A DNA stretch of 8,563 nucleotides from Mycobacterium sp. Lineage in GTDB: Bacteria > Actinomycetota > Actinomycetes > Mycobacteriales > Mycobacteriaceae. Under the pieces are notes generated by a model. The model was not told the DNA's origin and did no database searches. It was given only the letters and a program-made list of their open reading frames with translations. The translations under genes and the position numbers were made by a program. The DNA lies in assembly GCA_019246375.1 (NCBI GenBank), contig JAFAQO010000079.1:1-8563 (forward strand), given 5' to 3'. This document shows, in pieces, positions 1-5,343 of the stretch. Numbering within the stretch: the first letter of the stretch is position 1; every line of letters starts with the position of its first letter.

Positions 1-1
1 G

Positions 2-1054
2 GATGCGGCCCGGTGGCCGGCCGACCGGGCGAACCGCTGGTACCAAGCGCAGGGGTGGCTCGTCGGCGGAAACTACATCACCTCGACCGCCGTCAATCAG
101 CTCGAAATGTTCCAGGCGGGCACCTACGACGCGCGGCGCATCGACGCCGAGCTGGGCGCGGCGCGGTCCGTCGGGTTCAACGCCGTGCGGGTCTTCCTGC
201 ACGATCAGCTCTGGGCCCAGGATCATCGCGGCTTCCAAGCACGTCTCGGGCAGTTTGTCGGCATCGCGGCGCGCCATCGCATCAAGCCGCTGTTTGTCTT
301 GTTTGAATCGTGTTGGGACCCGTTTCCTAAACTCGGTCGCCAGCGCGCGCCCAAGGCTGGTGTCCACAACTCCGGTTGGGTGCAAAGCCCGGGCGCTGAA
401 CGTATCGATGACCTCGACTACCGTCGCACTCTGCGGGACTATGTCACCGGAGTGTTGAGGCAATTCCGCACCGATGATCGGGTTCTGGGTTGGGACTTGT
501 GGAATGAACCCGACAATCCCTCGCGGATGTACGAACAGGTCGAAAGAAAAGACAAGCAGGAATGTGTCGCAAACATGCTTTCCCAGGTGTTCAGCTGGGC
601 ACGTTCCGTCGATGCTGTTCAACCACTTACGAGTGCCGTATGGGACGGCGAGTGGGCAGATCCACTGCAGCACAGCCTAATCAGTGATATTCAATTGGAC
701 AACTCAGACGTGATCACGTTCCACAACTACAGCAATCCAGCCAGCTTTGAGTCCCGGATCGGTGAGCTTGCCCCACTGGGGCGGCCGATCCTATGCACCG
801 AGTACCTGGCTCGGACTTTGGGCAGCACCGTTGACGGAATTTTGCCAATAGCGAAGCGGTACAACGTTGGTGCACTCAATTGGGGTTTGGTCGCCGGAAA
901 GACCCAGACCTACTTCCCCTGGGATTCCTGGGATCACCCCTACAAGTCGATGCCCGAAGTATGGTTTCACGACCTGCTACAGCCGGATGGCCGGCCCTAT
1001 CAGGACACTGAAATTCAAACGATTCGGCTGACCAGTGAGGCGAAAAATTGCTAG
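2..1054 (+). CDS. Clan-A (GH5-like) glycosyl hydrolase, 5' end missing
   Basis: The reading frame is open from the first bases of the window, so the gene starts upstream; the first Met in frame (107) is internal, because the residues before it (RWPADRANRWYQAQGWLVGG at 11-70) already look like the start of the mature enzyme. It reads as a TIM-barrel retaining glycosidase of the type often annotated cellulase or 1,4-beta-xylanase. Seen: the acid/base motif WDLWNEP with Glu at 506-508, the nucleophile strand ILCTEY with Glu at 800-802, and a conserved tail around NWGLVAGKTQTYFPW (879-923). Probably only a signal peptide and a few residues are lost. It ends 66 bp before a convergent gene. GC falls from about 75% in the first 180 bp to about 45-58% after 480, unlike its neighbours. 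The substrate cannot be told from sequence; a plant-type or mycobacterial beta-glycan is possible. The family call is firm, the specificity unknown. Confidence 0.85.
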   Translation, partial: DAARWPADRANRWYQAQGWLVGGNYITSTAVNQLEMFQAGTYDARRIDAELGAARSVGFNAVRVFLHDQLWAQDHRGFQARLGQFVGIAARHRIKPLFVLFESCWDPFPKLGRQRAPKAGVHNSGWVQSPGAERIDDLDYRRTLRDYVTGVLRQFRTDDRVLGWDLWNEPDNPSRMYEQVERKDKQECVANMLSQVFSWARSVDAVQPLTSAVWDGEWADPLQHSLISDIQLDNSDVITFHNYSNPASFESRIGELAPLGRPILCTEYLARTLGSTVDGILPIAKRYNVGALNWGLVAGKTQTYFPWDSWDHPYKSMPEVWFHDLLQPDGRPYQDTEIQTIRLTSEAKNC

Positions 1055-1091
1055 CCTGCCGCGAACCGGTGACTGTTATGAGGCGACGTCT

Positions 1092-1118
1092 GTGTCCGGG
1101 GTAGCTACCGATGGACAC
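1092..1118. terminator. Candidate bidirectional terminator hairpin
   Basis: In the 66-bp gap between two convergent genes, GTGTCC (1092-1097) is exactly repeated inverted as GGACAC (1113-1118), with 15 nt between that contain the smaller palindrome GGTAGCTACC (1100-1109). It lies 2 bp beyond the stop of the minus-strand udgX. No T-tract follows on either strand, which is common for mycobacterial terminators, but the stem is only 6 bp, so the call is tentative. Confidence 0.35.
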
Positions 1119-1120
1119 CG

Positions 1121-1801
1121 CTATGCGCGTTTGGCTCTGGCACGGATGTTGCCGGCATTACCAGCGCTGCGCAGGTCGTCGACAAAGGACCGGTAGGCCT
1201 CCTCGCGCTGGTCGCTGCGATCACGCAGCACCGCCGACGGGTGAACGGTGGCCACCACCACGGGCTCTGGCTGAAGCTCGATGCCGATTCCCGTGGGCAG
1301 CTGCAGCTGTTCCCCGCGATGAGCGGAAACTCGAAAGGTGCTGCCCAGCAGCGATTGTGCGGCGGTCGCGCCCAGGCACACGATTACCTGAGGTTGCAGC
1401 GTCTCGATTTCCGCTAGCAGCCAGGGTTGGCACGCGACGACTTCCGTCCGGCTGGGCTTCTGGTGGATTCGCCGTTTGCCGTTCTTGCGGGTGAACTTGA
1501 AATGCTTGACGGCGTTGGTTTGATACGTCCGGTCGGGGTCGATGTTCGCTTCGTCGAGCGCACGCGCAAGCAGTCGCCCCGCCGGGCCCACGAACGGCAG
1601 ACCCTCGATGTCCTCCCGGTCCCCCGGTTGCTCACCCACCAGCATGATCGGCGCGTCGGACGAGCCATGGCCGAAGACTGTTTGGGAGGCGTTCTCATAC
1701 AGCGCACAGCCTCGACAACAGCTGGCCGCGGCTTCCAGCGAATCCAGGGCGCGATCCTCCGGAAGAAATTGCTCCGCACCGGGTGCCTTGGTGGTGACCA
1801 T
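1121..1801 (-). CDS. udgX: UdgX, uracil-DNA glycosylase that crosslinks to DNA
   Basis: The 226-residue protein is a family-4-like uracil-DNA glycosylase of the UdgX type. Seen: motif GEQPGDRED (56-64) followed by GLPFVGPAG, the diagnostic KRRIH loop (109-113), the HPS motif (187-189), and four cysteines suited to a 4Fe-4S cluster (C29, C32, C124, C142). In the characterised M. smegmatis enzyme the His of KRRIH (here H113) attacks the deoxyribose after uracil removal, so the protein stays covalently bound at the abasic site instead of releasing it. That His and its surroundings are intact, so the same suicide chemistry is expected. The ATG at 1801 has GGGGAG 9 nt upstream (1811-1816). The gene lies 17 nt after the LLM oxidoreductase stop, so the two are probably co-transcribed. 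The length is normal for the family. Confidence 0.93.
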   Translation of the reverse strand: MVTTKAPGAEQFLPEDRALDSLEAAASCCRGCALYENASQTVFGHGSSDAPIMLVGEQPGDREDIEGLPFVGPAGRLLARALDEANIDPDRTYQTNAVKHFKFTRKNGKRRIHQKPSRTEVVACQPWLLAEIETLQPQVIVCLGATAAQSLLGSTFRVSAHRGEQLQLPTGIGIELQPEPVVVATVHPSAVLRDRSDQREEAYRSFVDDLRSAGNAGNIRARAKRA

Positions 1802-1818
1802 GGCCGCACACTCCCCAC

Positions 1819-2775
1819 TCAGGCGGCGAATTGAGGCGCGATCTCCGACTCCCAGAAGTCGAAGAAGCGATCCTGCTCGGGGCCGATCTGCTGGATGTAC
1901 ACCTCGTCGTACCCCGCGTCGGCGAATTCCCGGATCCGGTCGATGTAGGGCTTGGCGTCCGGCCCGGTGGGCACCGCTTGCTCGACGGCAGACTCCGGAA
2001 CCAGGCTCGATGCCTGCTCGAAATGCGCTGGGGTAGGCAGGATTTGGGCGAGCTCGCCCGGTAGATGCTCATTCGGCCAAAGCTTGTGGGCGGTACGCGC
2101 ACCTTCTTCGATCGTCGCTGAGTGGCACACCTTGAAACCGGCTTGGCTGGGCTTGCCGGCTCCGCCGGCCTCACGGAATTCGGAGAGCAGTTCCGCCGAC
2201 GGCGTGATGTTTTGGTAGCCGTCGCCGATCCGGCCTGCCAGCCGGGCGGCGTGCGGCCCGAATCCGGAGATGTAGATCGGGGCGGGACTGTCGGGCACTG
2301 TGTAGATGCGGGCATTCTCCACGGTGAAATAGCGCCCATGATGGTTGGTCTGCTTGCCGGAGAACAGCTTCCTGATCACGTCTACCGCTTCTTCGAGCAT
2401 CTCTCGCCGGACCGCCGCAGGCGGCCAGTGCTGGCCGGTGATGTGTTCGTTCAACGCTTCTCCGGCGCCTAGCCCTAAGACGAACCGCCCTTCGAGTTGA
2501 GCCGCAGAGGTCGCTGCGGCCTGAGCAATCACTGCGGGATGAATCCGCATGATCGGGCAGGTGACCGCGGTAGTGATCGGCAGCGAACAAGCTTCGGACA
2601 ATGCGCCGATGACCGACCACACGAACGGGCTGTGGCCTTGCTCGTCATTCCACGGATGGAAGTGGTCGGAGATCCAGAGCCGCTCGAAGCCGGCGGATTC
2701 GGCTCGAACGGCCTGGCGCACCAGCTCTTTGGGGTGAAATTCTTCGCAGGACAGGAAGTAACCCAGAGACGTCAT
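1819..2775 (-). CDS. LLM-class F420-dependent oxidoreductase, G6PDH-like family
   Basis: The 318-residue protein is a luciferase-like (TIM-barrel) oxidoreductase that should use coenzyme F420 in the cytoplasm. It aligns by eye with mycobacterial F420-dependent glucose-6-phosphate dehydrogenase. SDHFHPW at 36-42 supplies the Asp, His and Trp equivalents (D37, H38, W42) of the FGD1 active site, and GAGEALNE at 103-110 supplies the catalytic Glu (E106). The middle and C-terminal regions diverge from FGD1, and I could not place the phosphate-binding residues, so true glucose-6-phosphate activity is not implied; other members of this group act on other alcohols or aldehydes. The ATG at 2775 has no clear Shine-Dalgarno, but a SigF-type -10 ends 9 nt before it, fitting a nearly leaderless mRNA. 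It is followed by udgX after 17 nt and preceded by the hemerythrin gene, 49 nt away. Confidence 0.88.
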   Translation of the reverse strand: MTSLGYFLSCEEFHPKELVRQAVRAESAGFERLWISDHFHPWNDEQGHSPFVWSVIGALSEACSLPITTAVTCPIMRIHPAVIAQAAATSAAQLEGRFVLGLGAGEALNEHITGQHWPPAAVRREMLEEAVDVIRKLFSGKQTNHHGRYFTVENARIYTVPDSPAPIYISGFGPHAARLAGRIGDGYQNITPSAELLSEFREAGGAGKPSQAGFKVCHSATIEEGARTAHKLWPNEHLPGELAQILPTPAHFEQASSLVPESAVEQAVPTGPDAKPYIDRIREFADAGYDEVYIQQIGPEQDRFFDFWESEIAPQFAA

Positions 2776-2784
2776 GCCCCGGGC

Positions 2785-2809
2785 ATACCCCTCAAACTGA
2801 CCGTGAAAC
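2785..2809 (-). promoter_or_regulatory. SigF-type promoter for the LLM-udgX pair
   Basis: Read on the minus strand: GTTT (2806-2809), 15 nt, then GGGTAT (2785-2790). This matches the mycobacterial SigF consensus (GTTT, 15-17 nt, GGGTAT) at every base. Nine nucleotides separate the -10 from the ATG at 2775, so transcription should begin within a few bases of the start codon. This would drive LLM-udgX independently of read-through from the hemerythrin gene. Confidence 0.72.
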
Positions 2810-2824
2810 TTGGGCCCTGATCGC

Positions 2825-3382
2825 TCACCCTTTGCCGAGGATGGCGTCGCGAGCCCGATCCACCATCGCCGCGAACGGGCCGGCCATCAGATTACTCACC
2901 TGCGATTCCACTCCGGCGTGCGGCCTGGTCGGCGCGATCGCTTCGGCCAGCTTGGCAGCACGGCCCATCCGCTCAAGCTCTTTCTCCTCCAATTCGTCAT
3001 GAAGCTTCGAGAACTCTTCTTTCTCCTCGTGCTCGGCGTGGTCGAGGACGGCATCGCGCAGCTTCTTCAGCTGATTCGTGAACTCGTCGGAGTCAACATC
3101 GAGGTTTTCCAATTCGCCGAGCACGGTCTTGGCTTCATGCTCCTCCTCCAGCCGCTTGCCGACCACCTTGTCACCGTCGGGAATCTTCCGTTTGGCCCGC
3201 GGATGCACGATCTCCTCCTCGGCGGTTTCGTGCACCGCGAGCAAGCGCCTCAGCTCGATGAAGGCCTTTTCCCGCTCTTTGCCGGAGCTGTCCAATGTCT
3301 CGGAGAACAGAGACTTGATCCGCTCGTGCTGGCCAACGAGGAAATCGACCACATCAGCGGGTGACTTGTCGGCATCGGCCAT
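2825..3382 (-). CDS. Hemerythrin-like HHE-domain protein
   Basis: A 185-residue helical protein of the hemerythrin/HHE cation-binding family, expected to hold a non-haem di-iron centre in the cytoplasm. Candidate ligands are spaced as in the family: H19 (VGQHERI), H51 and E55 (VHETAEE), H60, H82 (EEEHE), H115 and H118 with following Glu residues (DHAEHEE). The C-terminal 60 residues form a charged helix and a tail beyond the bundle. The start at 3382 is chosen because AAGGAGGAG ends 3 nt before the ATG (3386-3394). The frame stays open to 3508, but that extension is not helical, lacks family similarity, and contains a promoter. Mycobacterial hemerythrin-like proteins have been linked to peroxide and nitric-oxide responses; oxygen or ROS/RNS sensing or buffering is the likely role, but the ligand here is unknown. 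Confidence 0.88.
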   Translation of the reverse strand: MADADKSPADVVDFLVGQHERIKSLFSETLDSSGKEREKAFIELRRLLAVHETAEEEIVHPRAKRKIPDGDKVVGKRLEEEHEAKTVLGELENLDVDSDEFTNQLKKLRDAVLDHAEHEEKEEFSKLHDELEEKELERMGRAAKLAEAIAPTRPHAGVESQVSNLMAGPFAAMVDRARDAILGKG

Positions 3383-3385
3383 GGT

Positions 3386-3394
3386 CTCCTCCTT
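3386..3394 (-). promoter_or_regulatory. Strong ribosome binding site of the hemerythrin gene
   Basis: AAGGAGGAG on the minus strand, ending 3 nt before the ATG at 3382. The core AGGAGG is a near-perfect anti-16S match and fixes the start of the hemerythrin gene against the longer open frame that begins at 3508. Confidence 0.85.
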
Positions 3395-3456
3395 AAATAG
3401 TCGTGGACTGCAGCGCGCTGGGCTGAATGTCTGGATGCGCGCGGCGCGGCTGTCGG

Positions 3457-3482
3457 CTACCCGGAGCGCACAGCCGCCAAAC
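3457..3482 (-). promoter_or_regulatory. SigF-type promoter of the hemerythrin gene
   Basis: On the minus strand GTTT (3479-3482), 16 nt, then GGGTAG (3457-3462). The core GTTT and GGGTA match the SigF consensus; only the last -10 base differs. It lies 74 nt upstream of the hemerythrin start, giving a leader of about 65-70 nt that carries the strong Shine-Dalgarno. SigF control of hemerythrin-like genes is known in mycobacteria, which supports the call. Confidence 0.68.
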
Positions 3483-3494
3483 GCCGCCGCAGGG

Positions 3495-3520
3495 GTGTAA
3501 CCAGCCACCTGCCGGGGTAC
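3495..3520 (+). promoter_or_regulatory. Weak SigF-like promoter facing the lipoprotein gene
   Basis: GTGT (3495-3498), 16 nt, GGGTAC (3515-3520), 39 nt before the ATG at 3560. The -35 has one mismatch to GTTT. Its placement back to back with the hemerythrin promoter in the 177-bp divergent gap is suggestive. I found no better -10/-35 pair for the lipoprotein gene in this gap, but the match is not strong enough to stand alone. Confidence 0.35.
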
Positions 3521-3559
3521 TGCACCGACGAAGTCACGACGAAAGGACGGCGAGCGAGC

Positions 3560-4621
3560 ATGGCCAGCAAGACGGGCCGTCGGAAGTCGTCACTGCGGCA
3601 CTGGTGTGTACCTGTCGTCGCCGGTGTTGTTGCGACCGCAGGCTGTTCGGCTCCAGGCGCATCGCCGGAGACAGCCCCCGAGGTCATGGTGAGGTCGGTC
3701 GGCGCGATACTGCATGAGCCGGTGTGGTCCTATGGCACGCACGCGCTCGTTGGGCTTACCGACGATAGTCGAATCGCCGAGATCACCGACCCGCTCAGCG
3801 CCGAACACGCCAGGACCCGGCTCTCGGCGCCGCTGCCGCTGGGGCGCAATCTGCAGATCAGCGCAAAAGACGATCGACACCTTTACGTGCCGCAGCCCGA
3901 GCGCGGCAAGGTTGCGGTGATCGACCTCGGCACCCTGCGCCAGGTTGACGAATTCGACGCCGGTCCAGCTCCCGCCTACCTCTCCGAAGACGCCGGCATG
4001 CGGATCCTGCTCGCACTGTCGGCGGACGGATTGTCGGTGACCCCGGTCGACCAGTACGGCTTCCGGAAGTTGCCGACGACCAAAATCAGCGGAGAACCGG
4101 CGGACACGATCGACGGCGCCAACCGCGGACGCGAGATCGACTACCACCTCTACGGGCCATCGGGAATCCGCTATTACAAAGGTCCGTCATCGCCGCCCGA
4201 CGACCGCGGCTCGCTCGGCATGGACGTCGCGGTCTCGGCAGGTGACGGCGCCCAAGTGACGCGCAGCTATGTGGCAAGCCGTGACGACGACATGCTTTAT
4301 GCCGTCGACTCACGGCGCGGCGGAAAAGGCCTAGAGGTGCTGGCCGCTACCCGACTGCCGTCGCCGATCCGGGAGATCGTCACCGACGACACCCGGATCT
4401 ACGCCGCAACCGACCGGGAGGTGGTCGCGCTGGAGACAAACAGCTTCACCGGCTACCCGCATGAAACCATTCCGGTACTGCGAATCACCAAATATCGCGC
4501 CAGCCTTCCTGGCGAGGTCCAGTCGGCGGGGGTCTCGGGTATGGCCATCGGGCCGCACCGGGTATATCTCACATTGATGGGCACGCCTTATGTGGTCGGC
4601 GTCGCAAAACCGCACTTGTGA
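3560..4621 (+). CDS. Beta-propeller-like lipoprotein of unknown function
   Basis: A 353-residue exported protein. The basic N-terminus (residues 1-14) is followed by a hydrophobic stretch (about 15-27) and a lipobox ATAGC with the modified Cys at 29, so it is probably a lipoprotein on the outer face of the membrane. The mature part has repeated short strands of the type HLYVPQPERGKVAVIDL, DDMLYAVDS and TRIYAATDREVVALE, as in YncE/WD-like beta-propellers that report a key-value style repeat. No catalytic motif is visible; a binding or scaffold role is possible. The ATG at 3560 has GAAAGGA 13 nt upstream, a long spacing, but it is the only start giving a full signal peptide. It is followed closely by another plus-strand gene, probably in the same transcript. 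I do not recognise a named homologue. Confidence 0.78.
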   Translation: MASKTGRRKSSLRHWCVPVVAGVVATAGCSAPGASPETAPEVMVRSVGAILHEPVWSYGTHALVGLTDDSRIAEITDPLSAEHARTRLSAPLPLGRNLQISAKDDRHLYVPQPERGKVAVIDLGTLRQVDEFDAGPAPAYLSEDAGMRILLALSADGLSVTPVDQYGFRKLPTTKISGEPADTIDGANRGREIDYHLYGPSGIRYYKGPSSPPDDRGSLGMDVAVSAGDGAQVTRSYVASRDDDMLYAVDSRRGGKGLEVLAATRLPSPIREIVTDDTRIYAATDREVVALETNSFTGYPHETIPVLRITKYRASLPGEVQSAGVSGMAIGPHRVYLTLMGTPYVVGVAKPHL

Positions 4622-4643
4622 TCTTGTGACAGATGAAGCACCG

Positions 4644-5033
4644 ATGAACGCGGCACCGGAGGAGACGCCGGCGCCGGTCAACATCGACGACGACGTCGAG
4701 TGGCTCACCGAACAGATCGAGGCACTAAAGGAGCTCGGGCTGAAGAAAGAACTCGCTGAAGGCGAGAGCTACGACTTCAGCATCCGGTGGGGCACCGCTC
4801 TCGCCGGGCGGCTGCGGCGGCTGGTGCACTACAGTTCCCTGGGCCGGCTCGACGAAGCCGACGAACGCCGGTTTCAAGCGTTGTGCGACGAGCTGCGGGG
4901 GCTATCCAACCTGATCGATCGATTCGAACTCGCTCAGCCGGTGTTCACCGATTCGCCGCCGGCATCGGCGAAACGCCATCGGGGACCGAGGCGCGCCAAG
5001 TCGCGGCGCGGGCTTCTTGGCCGTCGCGGCTGA
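4644..5033 (+). CDS. Small helical protein of unknown function
   Basis: About 129 residues in three parts: an acidic, Pro-rich N-terminus (EETPAPVNIDDD), a predicted all-helical middle (about 18-100, with regular Leu/charge spacing), and a very basic tail rich in Arg and Lys (about 108-129). No signal peptide, membrane segment or known motif is visible, so the function is unknown; the basic tail could bind nucleic acid or an acidic partner. The start is uncertain: ATG 4644 is used here, but GTG 4626 (4 nt after the lipoprotein stop) and ATG 4590 (overlapping it) are in frame, and none has a good Shine-Dalgarno. It probably shares the lipoprotein transcript. Its last 89 bp overlap a convergent gene. 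Confidence 0.6.
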   Translation: MNAAPEETPAPVNIDDDVEWLTEQIEALKELGLKKELAEGESYDFSIRWGTALAGRLRRLVHYSSLGRLDEADERRFQALCDELRGLSNLIDRFELAQPVFTDSPPASAKRHRGPRRAKSRRGLLGRRG

Positions 5034-5289
5034 GGAAATCCTTCTCACTTAGCTTGATTCCGGTTCGCGGCTTCGGGCAATCCGGATTGCTGCACGTCAG
5101 CGCCACCATGTAGGCATCGTTGTCCTCGTCGAGAAACAGAAAACCGAGGTAAAGGGCATGGCCCACTTGGAAATCGGTGCCGCCGCAGGCCTCGCAGTGC
5201 CCGCCTTTGGCGGCGACCTGCTGGAGAACACAGTCCCGTTCAGCCGGGACGAGGCTGACCAGCTCGGGCCGAACCATCACGTCGGTCAT
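4945..5289 (-). CDS. Small zinc-ribbon-like protein
   Basis: A 114-residue soluble protein with two cysteine pairs, CEAC (32-35) and CSNPDC (66-71), separated by a hydrophobic-acidic stretch (HALYLGFLFLDEDNDAYMVAL). This is the layout of a zinc ribbon with a beta core between the knuckles. After about residue 88 the chain is low in structure and is the part that overlaps the plus-strand gene. The ATG at 5289 has GAGGAGGAG 8 nt upstream, so translation start is well supported. It lies 54 bp downstream of the molybdenum-cytochrome gene across a MIRU-like unit and is probably the last gene of that transcript. The function is unknown; a regulatory, nucleic-acid-binding or metal-handling role would fit. 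Confidence 0.72.
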   Translation of the reverse strand: MTDVMVRPELVSLVPAERDCVLQQVAAKGGHCEACGGTDFQVGHALYLGFLFLDEDNDAYMVALTCSNPDCPKPRTGIKLSEKDFLSRDGQEARAATWRASVPDGVSPMPAANR

Positions 5290-5342
5290 CAGCGCCGCTC
5301 CTCCTCATCGCTACGCTCTGCATCGTCGCCGGCGCGGCTCAT
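5289..5342 (-). CDS. 17-residue micro-ORF inside the MIRU-like unit
   Basis: ATG at 5342 begins 1 nt after the stop of the molybdenum-cytochrome gene (TGA-C-ATG), with GGAG 7 nt upstream. It encodes MSRAGDDAERSDEEERR and its TGA overlaps the next ATG as TGATG. The very charged product is unlikely to matter itself; the reading frame probably carries ribosomes from one gene to the next. Such an arrangement is typical of MIRU elements. No direct evidence of translation. Confidence 0.35.
   Translation of the reverse strand: MSRAGDDAERSDEEERR
5289..5342 (-). repeat. MIRU-like interspersed unit, 53/54-bp type
   Basis: The whole gap between two minus-strand genes is filled by a unit reading GGCGACGATGCAGAGC, then GTAGCGATGAGGAGGAGC, on the minus strand. 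From memory this is the characteristic core of mycobacterial interspersed repetitive units. Its size is that of the short MIRU class known from the senX3-regX3 gap. As in classical MIRUs it overlaps the flanking genes through TGA/ATG junctions and supplies the Shine-Dalgarno (5298-5306) of the downstream gene. It is a single copy here, with no tandem array. The identity rests on recalled consensus, not a search. Confidence 0.7.
5298..5306 (-). promoter_or_regulatory. Ribosome binding site of the zinc-ribbon gene, inside the MIRU-like unit
   Basis: GAGGAGGAG on the minus strand, 8 nt before the ATG at 5289. It is part of the repeat, so the repeat brought or maintains the translation signal of this gene. 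Confidence 0.75.
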
Positions 5343-5343
5343 G

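Noticed and set aside
1542..2339. Long open frames antisense to the LLM and udgX genes
   Set aside because: Codon shadows of high-GC genes: Arg/Ser/Pro-rich, no family similarity, and they run across the boundary of two well-supported genes.
2794..2797. A second GTTT closer to the -10 of the LLM promoter
   Set aside because: Its spacing to GGGTAT is only 3 nt, far too short for a -35 element.
3383..3508. N-terminal extension of the hemerythrin reading frame up to 3508
   Set aside because: The near-perfect Shine-Dalgarno sits directly before ATG 3382, the extension has no family-like sequence, and it contains the SigF-type promoter.
4547..4566. CGGGTATATC near the end of the lipoprotein gene as a SigF -10 for the next gene
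   Set aside because: No GTTT at 15-17 nt upstream, and the downstream gene is close enough to share the lipoprotein transcript.
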